A DNA stretch of 36,480 nt from Lentisphaerota bacterium (GTDB lineage Bacteria > Verrucomicrobiota > Lentisphaeria > Victivallales > Victivallaceae): the NCBI GenBank assembly GCA_015061805.1, contig SUVV01000021.1, positions 1 through 36,480 of the forward strand, given 5' to 3'. The notes beneath the pieces are model-generated. The model saw only the letters and a list, made by a program, of their open reading frames with translations, did not search any database and was not told the origin of the DNA. Below, in pieces: positions 1 to 6,749 of the stretch; position 1 is the stretch's first letter, and each line of letters opens with the position of its first letter. A program made the translations under genes and the position numbers.

Positions 1-447
1 ATTCCCCAACGGGGTGGTTCGACAACGCAAAAGCGTTGTGCGTGAGCGCAGCGAAGGCAGCCCAGGTGCCGGCTTGTCCGCCGCAGCCTTGGCGAAGGCG
101 GAAGCCATTTTTATTTATAAAAAATGGTGACAAACCGCAGGCTCGGCAGATTGAGAATTCAATCTGCATTTTTTGTGTCAGCAAAAAATAACCAAATTCC
201 CCAACGGGGTGGTTCGACAACGCAAAAGCGTTGTGCGTGAGCGCAGCGAAGGCAGCCCAGGTGCCGGCTTGTCCGCCGCAGCCTTGGCGAAGGCGGAAGC
301 CATTTTTATTTATAAAAAATGGAGACAAACCGCAGGCTCGGCAGATTGAGAATTCAATCTGCATTTTTTGTGTCAGCAAAAAATAACCAAATTCCCCAAC
401 GGGGTGGTTCGACAACGCAAAAGCGTTGTGCGTGAGCGCAGCGAAGG
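1..447. repeat. 195-bp tandem direct repeat, 2.3 copies, hairpin-rich
   Basis: Copies run 1-195, 196-390 and a partial 391-447. The two full copies appear identical except for T128 versus A323; the third stops abruptly after GCGAAGG at 447. Each unit carries several inverted repeats, given here for copy 1: ACAACGC/GCGTTGT (22-28/33-39, loop AAAA), GCCTT/AAGGC (86-90/95-99), an AT-rich CCATTTTTAT arm (105-114) pairing with 117-127 with one bulge, and a perfect 8-bp GCAGATTG/CAATCTGC (146-153/160-167, loop AGAATT). No convincing reading frame is present. The array begins at the window edge, so the copy number is a minimum. Function is unknown. Confidence 0.9.
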
Positions 448-954
448 AAATTCAGATTGCCGTGAAACCGGTTTTTTGTTGTCGAGTTATTCAATATGGT
501 TGCTGTTTCGTTAAAAAAATATTTCTTTTTGCTTGCATTTGTTTTCCATGTGATATATATTAGTGCTACTGCCGATTACGGCAGAGGCTAATTGAAAACT
601 GTTCGCATTTTACGGCAAATACATCCGAAACCGACCAAGTAAAAAATGTCTTTTGCCAATACCTTAGGTGAATTGTGTCCAGTGGGATTGTGCCTTTTTT
701 TCTGCACAGTCTTGCCGGATGCTCCTGTTTGCATTGGTGTTGGCGGGCTCTTGGTCGGGCCCCGGATGTAGTGTGATTCTGGAGTGTTCGGCTTTTTTAT
801 TCATCCGAAATCCTTATTTCCCGCGCTATTCATTGAAGACTCCGTTATTGTCCTTTGGATTTCTTTGCCTGTTCCGGACGGTTTTTGCTGCAGATGGGGT
901 ATTCTGCTGCTGTTAAATGTTATGGAGAAATATCTCCGGAAAGGACCATTTATT
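448..954. other. Non-coding stretch / long leader upstream of the zinc-ribbon gene
   Basis: No believable gene was found; the short open frames here lack ribosome binding sites. It holds a promoter-like sequence at 533-561, then a perfect hairpin CTGCCG-ATTA-CGGCAG at 569-584, which would lie at or near the 5' end of the transcript. A weaker hairpin, GATTGTGC/GCACAGTC around a T-rich loop, lies near 686-711. If the promoter is real, the downstream gene has a leader of about 390 nt, long enough to hold a small RNA or a regulatory structure. I did not recognise any known riboswitch or housekeeping RNA. Confidence 0.5.
533..561 (+). promoter_or_regulatory. Predicted promoter TTGCAT-N17-TATATT
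   Basis: TTGCAT at 533-538 and TATATT at 556-561 are separated by 17 bp. The -10 hexamer matches that of other predicted promoters in the window (for rpsU, the dipeptidase operon, aroE, the 85-aa protein gene and the antiporter). It would transcribe toward the zinc-ribbon gene at 955. Confidence 0.5.
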
Positions 955-1968
955 ATGGTTGAAGTTCATTGTCCGAAATGCAAAAGTTCTTTGCAGGCAG
1001 AAAAATTCGGAACTTATGTTTCCTGTAATTACTGCAATCATGAATTTTTCAATGTTGACCCCGGTTTGGTGCAGAAACCGGAAAAAGATGCGGTGTTTGT
1101 GATCAGGATGGTTTTTATTGCGCTGTTTTCAGTGCTGACAGTCGGATTTCTTGCATTTTGCCTGATTACTTCTTCTCCGGTATGGGCCGGGGCGATTTTC
1201 CCTTTGGCGGCGGCGATCGTCTGTTTGCGGGAAGGTGGTTTCCGGGTGATTTTTTCAATTGTTTCCGGAGCCGTGGTTTGTGGTGTCGCCGCATTTGTAA
1301 CTGGTCTGATCGGAACCGGGAATCCGGAAGATGCTTTATTTTTGACTTTTGCCGGAGTGGTGATCGGCATGATAATCGGTTCTCCGCTGAACGCTTGGCT
1401 CCGCCGCACTTCATGGCTTGGGGAGAGATGTCCGTTTTGTTTCCATCGCGGCATTGTCGGAGCCGGAGATGATGTGAGTTGCCGTCATTGCGGACACACT
1501 CCCAAAATTTCAGCGGAACAGCGTGCCGTTAGAGATCTTCTTGCCAATTACAACTGCCGTACGGAGATGATCTGTTACTATATCATGGTTGCTGCTGTCG
1601 CAATTTGCTGGCTCGGCGGGTTGTTGTTGGCAGCGCTTCGGGTTGAAATTTCCGACGGATGGAAGGTCGCTTTAGTTTTGGGGGGATTGGTATTTCTTAT
1701 TCTTGCTGCCGCTGCGAAAAAGAGATTCAAGTGTCCCCGCTGCAAGAATCTCTGGGTGATGGTCAAAATCAATGAGAAAAGTTCCGTCAACAATAAACTG
1801 AAATTTGAAGAGGTGAAGAAACTCAACCCGCAAAACCAGCAAAATGAAGATCATCTGCACTTCTATTATGATAAAACCACCGTTACCACCTTTGCCTGTA
1901 AATGCTGCGGTCACATCCGAACCGAAGAGGCGAAAAGTAAAGAAACGGCAGGGATTGTCAAAAATTAA
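955..1968 (+). CDS. Multi-zinc-ribbon integral membrane protein, unknown function
   Basis: A 337-residue protein with three cysteine-rich zinc-ribbon-like clusters separated by membrane segments. The first is CPKC...CNYC (residues about 5-27), followed by roughly four hydrophobic helices. The second is CPFC...CRHC (about residues 160-178). A hydrophobic pair of helices comes next, then a third cluster, CPRC...CKCC, near the C-terminus. The start at 955 is chosen because AAAGGA lies about 9 nt upstream and the zinc ribbon begins directly after it; the frame is open back to an ATG at 784, but that stretch has no ribosome binding site. Zinc binding is inferred from the CxxC pairs. I do not recognise a specific family. 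It appears monocistronic, ending at the shared terminator at 2023-2058. Confidence 0.75.
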   Translation: MVEVHCPKCKSSLQAEKFGTYVSCNYCNHEFFNVDPGLVQKPEKDAVFVIRMVFIALFSVLTVGFLAFCLITSSPVWAGAIFPLAAAIVCLREGGFRVIFSIVSGAVVCGVAAFVTGLIGTGNPEDALFLTFAGVVIGMIIGSPLNAWLRRTSWLGERCPFCFHRGIVGAGDDVSCRHCGHTPKISAEQRAVRDLLANYNCRTEMICYYIMVAAVAICWLGGLLLAALRVEISDGWKVALVLGGLVFLILAAAAKKRFKCPRCKNLWVMVKINEKSSVNNKLKFEEVKKLNPQNQQNEDHLHFYYDKTTVTTFACKCCGHIRTEEAKSKETAGIVKN

Positions 1969-2022
1969 AATCCTACGGTTTGTGTTTAATGCTCTGTTTG
2001 GCAGCAGAACATTTTTTCAGAC

Positions 2023-2058
2023 AAAAAAAGAGACCCGGAAATCGGGCCTCTTTTTTTT
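2023..2058. terminator. Bidirectional intrinsic terminator between the zinc-ribbon gene and rpsU
   Basis: The stem GAGaCCCG / CGGGcCTC (2030-2050, one mismatch) is flanked by seven A on the left and eight T on the right. It therefore works as hairpin plus U-tract on both strands, serving the plus-strand gene ending at 1968 and the minus-strand rpsU ending at 2076. Confidence 0.85.
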
Positions 2059-2075
2059 GCACTTTGATCGGGCGA

Positions 2076-2243
2076 TCAGTGACGGCGCTGTTTGGCTTCG
2101 CGACGTTTGATTTCGCTCGGTTTCTCATAGTGTCTGCGGTTGCGCAGTTCTTTGAGGGTGCCTTCTTTGTCGAGTTTTTTCTTCAACCGGCGCAGAGCAC
2201 GATCGATGACCTCGCCTTTCTTTACGCGGACTTCGGTATCCAT
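2076..2243 (-). CDS. rpsU: 30S ribosomal protein S21
   Basis: A 55-residue, strongly basic protein. It begins [11 protein letters not shown], has the core [11 protein letters not shown], then [12 protein letters not shown], and ends in the Arg/Lys-rich tail [10 protein letters not shown]. This order and length are typical of bacterial S21, a small-subunit protein placed near the 3' end of 16S rRNA. The start at 2243 is preferred because a strong AAGGGGGTGA lies about 9 nt upstream; an in-frame ATG six bases earlier (2249) sits too close to that site. The gene is a single-gene unit with its own promoter at 2291-2319 and terminator at 2023-2058. Confidence 0.95.
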   Translation of the reverse strand: MDTEVRVKKGEVIDRALRRLKKKLDKEGTLKELRNRRHYEKPSEIKRREAKQRRH

Positions 2244-2290
2244 TGACATTCACCCCCTTTCAACTGTTTGGTGTTACATTACATTTTATA

Positions 2291-2319
2291 AATATACATC
2301 GCCGATCGATTAATTGCAA
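2291..2319 (-). promoter_or_regulatory. rpsU promoter TTGCAA-N17-TATATT
   Basis: On the minus strand TTGCAA (2319-2314) and TATATT (2296-2291) are spaced by 17 bp, about 45 bp upstream of the rpsU start. It matches the recurrent promoter shape of this window. Confidence 0.7.
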
Positions 2320-2391
2320 GGCGACTTTTCTGTTTTTTTTGAAAAATGTGTCCCGGAAATTGAAAATTCCATGATAACTCCGCTTTATTCG

Positions 2392-2419
2392 TTGAAAAAA
2401 CTTCACTTGGTGTTATATT
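2392..2419 (+). promoter_or_regulatory. Promoter of the dipeptidase operon TTGAAA-N16-TATATT
   Basis: TTGAAA at 2392-2397 and TATATT at 2414-2419 have 16-bp spacing. They are followed by a short leader and a good ribosome binding site (AAAGGGAG, 8 nt before the ATG at 2460). Confidence 0.7.
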
Positions 2420-2459
2420 AACTGCGAAATATTGCAGCCGTAAAAAGGGAGATTTTCAA

Positions 2460-3656
2460 ATGAGTTTGTATGAAGAATACCATAAGTTGGGATTGGATAT
2501 CCTGCAGCCGTCACAGCGTGACCTTGAACATGGTCTGGAATTACATAAAAATTCTTTTGTTTTTGATGCCTATGGATTCATGCCGCTCGGAAACGGTTAT
2601 AATGCCCGCCTGGATGAATTGGCTGCCGCCGGAGCCGGCCGTGATGAATCGCGCTATTGCGATGAGGAATTCCGGATGAACAGTTCGTTTGAAGATCCCT
2701 CGGTGGTCGCTGACCTCAAAGCCGCCTGGGAATTTGCCGGAGTGGACTGTATTTTTCAAAATTCCGGTGTCGAAGGAAATGATATTGAAAATATGCTTCA
2801 GCGTCTTGGCTGTTACACTTATATCACCGACCGCCTTACCGACATTTACGAACGGGCAGTTTTCCCCGGGCAGTTGACCGATATCTGGAAACGGGGCAAA
2901 AAATCTCTTTATATGACGACCAATGGCGTTCCGCTTCCCGGCAAACTGGTTTCGCCCGAAGAATCGCTCATCTATATCAGCGTGTTTTTCAAACTCGGTG
3001 TCCGGATGATGCACCTGACATACAACCGCCGCAACCTCATCGGCGACGGCTGTTGCGAAGCTGCCAACGGCGGCTTGAGCAACTTCGGGAAAATGGTGAT
3101 AGCAGAAATGAACCGGGTTGGAGTCATTCCCGATGTCGCCCACAGCGGATTGCAGACCAGCTACGATGCCGCGAAGTGTTCGAGCAAGCCGGTGGTCGCC
3201 AGTCACGCGGTGGCGGGAGGACTCTCCACCCACTGCCGTGCCAAGAGCGACGAAGTCATTCAGGCGATCAAGGAAACCGGCGGATTTGTCGGGATCTGTG
3301 CTCATTCGCCCTTTTTGCAGCATGAGATGAATATCAAAACCTTCATTGATCACATTGACTACATTGCCCGCAAATTCGGCGTGGATCATGTCGCCATCGG
3401 TACTGATCACGGTTATTCGCTGCGCAGTGAAGTTCCTGCCAAAGAACCGGCTCGCCGGAATCGGCGCGGTTGGGAAAATTACTGGTCACAACCGGCAGGG
3501 ATCTCTCCGGAAATCAGACCGCTGTACAATTCTATTGCGTGGACGAACTGGCCGCTCTTTACGGTCGGACTGGTTCAGCGCGGCTACACCGATGATGAGA
3601 TCCGCAAGATCATCGGCGGCAATGTGTTGCGGGTTTGTCAGGAGACGTTGGCATGA
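2460..3656 (+). CDS. Membrane dipeptidase-like protein (peptidase M19 family), zinc-ligand variant
   Basis: A 398-residue protein of the M19 (renal/membrane dipeptidase) amidohydrolase fold. Family signatures visible are GVRMMHLTYN (about residue 180), GGLSNFGKMVIAEMN, IPDVAHSG and VVASHAVAGG (the two His positions of the second metal site), and HVAIGTDHGY. The N-terminal segment that usually reads DGHND and supplies the first His-x-Asp zinc ligands reads VFDAYGF here, so those ligands are missing. Some relatives may share this variant; either the metal site is rebuilt or the activity differs from dipeptide hydrolysis. There is no signal peptide, so a cytoplasmic location is likely. It is the first gene of an operon and its stop overlaps the GNAT start (ATGA). 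Confidence 0.85.
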   Translation: MSLYEEYHKLGLDILQPSQRDLEHGLELHKNSFVFDAYGFMPLGNGYNARLDELAAAGAGRDESRYCDEEFRMNSSFEDPSVVADLKAAWEFAGVDCIFQNSGVEGNDIENMLQRLGCYTYITDRLTDIYERAVFPGQLTDIWKRGKKSLYMTTNGVPLPGKLVSPEESLIYISVFFKLGVRMMHLTYNRRNLIGDGCCEAANGGLSNFGKMVIAEMNRVGVIPDVAHSGLQTSYDAAKCSSKPVVASHAVAGGLSTHCRAKSDEVIQAIKETGGFVGICAHSPFLQHEMNIKTFIDHIDYIARKFGVDHVAIGTDHGYSLRSEVPAKEPARRNRRGWENYWSQPAGISPEIRPLYNSIAWTNWPLFTVGLVQRGYTDDEIRKIIGGNVLRVCQETLA

Positions 3657-4117
3657 GTATTGAAATCCGTCAGGCTTGTTCTGAAGATGTTGAAGTTCTG
3701 GTACAGCTCCGGTTGGAGATGCGCCGGGAACGGGAAAATTGCCAGTTAAGTATTCCGGAAAAGGATTTTGAAGAACTGCTTCGCAAATATTTTTCCGAAG
3801 CTGTGAAAAATGGCAGTTTTGTCTCTTTTGTTGCATGGGAAAACGGGGTGCCGGCAGGGTGTTCCGGATTGTCGGTAGTGGCGCTGCCGCCTGCCTACGG
3901 TGACCTTTCCGGTAAAAAGGGATACATTACCAACATGTATACCCGCAAGGAATTCCGGGGGCAGGGGATCGCCCGTCAACTGCTCGACCGGTTGAAACTT
4001 TTTGCCATCGGAGCCGGATGTTCCACTTTGGCGCTCAATGCTTCGGATGCCGGCTATCCGGTTTACAAAAAGTATGGATTTGAAGATGTTTCAGGCGAAA
4101 TGAAATTGAAAATATGA
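3653..4117 (+). CDS. GNAT family N-acetyltransferase
   Basis: A 154-residue Gcn5-related acetyltransferase. It begins MSIEIRQACSEDVEVLVQLR, the usual beta1-alpha1 opening. It has YITNMYTRKEFRGQGIARQLL, with the acetyl-CoA pyrophosphate-binding R-G-Q-G-I-A motif at about residues 100-115, and ends in the typical NASDAGYPVYKKYGF segment. The substrate cannot be told from sequence. The start at 3653 overlaps the dipeptidase stop (ATGA) and has AGGAGA upstream, arguing for translational coupling. Its own stop overlaps the next gene in the same way. Confidence 0.88.
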   Translation: MSIEIRQACSEDVEVLVQLRLEMRRERENCQLSIPEKDFEELLRKYFSEAVKNGSFVSFVAWENGVPAGCSGLSVVALPPAYGDLSGKKGYITNMYTRKEFRGQGIARQLLDRLKLFAIGAGCSTLALNASDAGYPVYKKYGFEDVSGEMKLKI

Positions 4118-5769
4118 TGATTTTTATGAAAAAGTTTTTTCTGTTGTGCGCCTTGGTTATGGCGCTTATCGTCAGCGGTGCGGAACCGCTGTTGCGTTTC
4201 GGTGCGATCTCAGACAACCACCTCGATACCAAACATCCGGATTCATGGGAACGGACCAGGATGGCGTTTGAATTTTTCAAAAAGCAGAAGGTCGTTTTCT
4301 TTGTTGATGCCGGAGATGTGGCCAATACCTATCAGCCGGAGATGTTCAAATTGTGGCGGAAAATGTATCTGGAGGTGTTCAATGATGAAAAAAGCCGTCC
4401 GGATTTTCTGATGATCCCTGCCGGTCACGATAAGTCCGGTGCGGAATCCACCGCCAAGGGTTACGCCGAATTTGTCCGGCTCACCGGTTCCGGTGCGGTC
4501 AATCCGGTGAAGGTCGTCAACGGTTTCCACTTTGTTTCCCTTGCACAATGGGAGAATCTCCGGATTTTGCAGAAAAATCTGGAAGCTGCAGTTGCCGCAT
4601 CCAAACCGGGACAGCCGGTATTCGTTATAACTCATGTCCCGCCGACTGCAACTACCGGCGGCAGCGGACTGCGTGACCGCGGAAAAGGTACGCTGAGATC
4701 GTTGCTGAATAAATATCCGCAGGTGATTGCGCTTTCCGGACATACCCATAGCCGCTTGATTGATGAACGTTCAATCTGGCAGGGCGAATTCACCGCAGTC
4801 AATCTCGGTACGCTTGCCTATTGCGGTAATGGCGGCATCGCCAATCCGACTGACCGTCCGACCTCCTATGATGCTTCGATCTGGGAAGTGTACACTGACC
4901 GGGTCGTCATCCGGCGATTCAATCTCCGCAGCGGCAAGGAACTTTTCCCCGATAAACCGTGGCAGGTCGCGCTGCCTTTTAACAAGGCGACCGCACCTTA
5001 CCGGACGGAAGCGCGTCAGAAGTTGCCGGTACCCTCGTTCCGCGCCGGTCAAAAGGTTGGCTTCAAGCCGGAATTTATGGGTGATTTGCGGTGGGGCAAA
5101 CTGGTTCTGCCGCTGCCGGAAGTGGAACCGATGGGAGTTGCTGGATATTCGGTCAATGTCGAATCAAAAAAACATCAGGGCAATTTTGAGCACTTCGGCA
5201 TTATCTCATTCACCCGCTGGCAGCTGCCGGGCAAAGTGGAGGAGTTTGCGTTTCCTGCCGGATATCTGGATGCTGACCGCGATTACCGGGTTACGGTAAC
5301 TCCGCTGGGATATTATGGCGGACGCGGCAATTCGATTACTGGAGAATTTTCAGTCGGCAAAGTTCCGTGGAAAGAGTGCTCCGGAGTGTGGAATCCGGTG
5401 TGGAATCCCTGGAAAAGCACAAAGATCCTGCCCGTTGATTCCGATGGTTTTGTCGCTGTTGAGGGGGATGTCCGCGGCCTGCTGCCCGGTGAAGCCGCCC
5501 GTTATGCCATAAAAAACAAGTTCAAGAATGTCTGTGTTTCCATGGATATCGAGTGTATCGGCAAGGGCCGGGGAGCCAGCTTGCGTATTTCCAACAACCG
5601 GAATCAGATCATTTCTCAAAATACCGCTGACTACCGGACGACGCCGCAGAAACAGCGCTTTGCATTTCAGTTCAGACCGCAGGCAAAAGATAAATCACAC
5701 TATCTCTTGATCCGGCGCGGTGATTTCGGCAGGTACCGCATCAGCAACGTCAAGTGCTTCGTCTACTGA
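4114..5769 (+). CDS. Secreted calcineurin-like metallophosphoesterase with C-terminal beta-sandwich region
   Basis: A 551-residue protein starting with a signal peptide (hydrophobic FFLLCALVMALIVSG, cleavage probably after SGA). Metallophosphoesterase motifs appear in order: GAISDNHLD, VDAGDVAN, PAGHD (the usual GNHD), FVITHVPP and ALSGHTHSRL, which supply the Asp/His/Asn ligands of a two-metal site. The catalytic domain spans roughly residues 25-290. The remaining 260 residues look beta-rich and are not assigned. It likely hydrolyses a phosphoester outside the cytoplasm; the substrate is unknown. The start at 4114 overlaps the GNAT stop; in-frame ATGs at 4117 and 4126 are alternatives, the last giving the most classical signal peptide (MKKFFLL). 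Confidence 0.88.
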   Translation: MMIFMKKFFLLCALVMALIVSGAEPLLRFGAISDNHLDTKHPDSWERTRMAFEFFKKQKVVFFVDAGDVANTYQPEMFKLWRKMYLEVFNDEKSRPDFLMIPAGHDKSGAESTAKGYAEFVRLTGSGAVNPVKVVNGFHFVSLAQWENLRILQKNLEAAVAASKPGQPVFVITHVPPTATTGGSGLRDRGKGTLRSLLNKYPQVIALSGHTHSRLIDERSIWQGEFTAVNLGTLAYCGNGGIANPTDRPTSYDASIWEVYTDRVVIRRFNLRSGKELFPDKPWQVALPFNKATAPYRTEARQKLPVPSFRAGQKVGFKPEFMGDLRWGKLVLPLPEVEPMGVAGYSVNVESKKHQGNFEHFGIISFTRWQLPGKVEEFAFPAGYLDADRDYRVTVTPLGYYGGRGNSITGEFSVGKVPWKECSGVWNPVWNPWKSTKILPVDSDGFVAVEGDVRGLLPGEAARYAIKNKFKNVCVSMDIECIGKGRGASLRISNNRNQIISQNTADYRTTPQKQRFAFQFRPQAKDKSHYLLIRRGDFGRYRISNVKCFVY

Positions 5770-5781
5770 ACAGCGGTTATT

Positions 5782-6687
5782 TTACAGCGTATTGAGATAA
5801 ACGGTTTTTCCGGTTTGACTGGAGATTTCCGCTGCTTCGAGCATCTTCATGATCTCAATGGAGTCTGCCATCGCCACTCCGGCGCTGTCATCGCCGCGGA
5901 AATAGGCTTCCACATGATGAAGCAGACGGACATAGCAGGGAACCCTGCCGGTTACCCGGCACAGGAGGCTGTTTCCGGTGTCATTGCGCATAAGTGCGCC
6001 GTAACGCGGAACTTTGGTGGTCAGTTCCACCATGCCGCGTTTGCCGTCCGGATAGGAAACGTGGCAGAGATGACCTCTGGAATCGTTGACGACGGTGACT
6101 GATTCTGCACCGATACCCATGATACGTTCGAGCATTTCAAAGGCGTGGACTCCGTACCAGACGATGGAACTTCCGGCGGCGGCGATGCCGACCGGTCCCC
6201 AGGTCATTGCACTTTGGACTTCGAGTCCCTGTTCCAGAGTTTCCTCAAAATCGATGTCGAACCGGAGGGCGGAGGCGCAGAACATCCGGGTATTGTGGCG
6301 CTGGATGATATCGCAGATTTTGCGGCTGTCAGCCAGATTTCCGGCAAGCGGCTTATCGAGGAAGAGCGGTTTGCCGAGAGCTGCGCATTTTTCCACATAT
6401 TCCAAATGAAGAGCCGGATCATTGACGGTGAGGATGATTGCATCGCAGCCTTCTACTGCCCAATCGAAATCGGTGCCGACTTCAACGCCGATGTTTTCCA
6501 GATAACTCTGCCGCTTGTCCAGACCTTCCTTATCCTGAAACGGGGTGTCAAAACGCAGACAGCGGGTCGGCAGGAGCGATTCGATCCGGGATTCAGGTTT
6601 GGTTTCTCTGTCCAGCATCAATCCGGGAAAGGCGGTCGCATGACTGGTGTCCAGTCCGATAAAGGCAACTTTTATTTTTTTATTCAT
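5782..6687 (-). CDS. Gfo/Idh/MocA family oxidoreductase
   Basis: About 301 residues. It has an N-terminal Rossmann-type start (KKIKVAFIGLDTSHA), the family signature PLFLDKPLAGNL (usually EKPxA, with the conserved Lys-Pro) near residue 130, and a C-terminal alpha/beta domain. Family members are NAD(P)-dependent sugar or polyol dehydrogenases. The usual GxGxxG dinucleotide loop is replaced by GLDTSH, so cofactor binding may be atypical. The start at 6687 is chosen over an in-frame ATG at 6699; neither has a strong ribosome binding site. It is the last gene of the minus-strand unit, 62 nt downstream of the glycosidase-like gene. It converges with the metallophosphoesterase gene (12 bp between stops, no terminator seen). 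Confidence 0.82.
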   Translation of the reverse strand: MNKKIKVAFIGLDTSHATAFPGLMLDRETKPESRIESLLPTRCLRFDTPFQDKEGLDKRQSYLENIGVEVGTDFDWAVEGCDAIILTVNDPALHLEYVEKCAALGKPLFLDKPLAGNLADSRKICDIIQRHNTRMFCASALRFDIDFEETLEQGLEVQSAMTWGPVGIAAAGSSIVWYGVHAFEMLERIMGIGAESVTVVNDSRGHLCHVSYPDGKRGMVELTTKVPRYGALMRNDTGNSLLCRVTGRVPCYVRLLHHVEAYFRGDDSAGVAMADSIEIMKMLEAAEISSQTGKTVYLNTL

Positions 6688-6749
6688 TATTGAGTCCATA
6701 TTGTGAGTTTGTTTTTATCAATCGCAGGGACGCGCATAGTCTGGAAAAG

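Noticed and set aside
16-45. tRNA-like GGTTCGA segment in the 195-bp repeat
   Set aside because: No acceptor, D or anticodon arms could be built around it.
1-447. CRISPR array
   Set aside because: The unit is 195 bp, fully repeated without unique spacers, and no cas genes are nearby.
668-916. 82-codon frame in the leader of the zinc-ribbon gene
   Set aside because: No ribosome binding site, unusual amino-acid make-up, and overlap with the upstream extension of the neighbouring frame.
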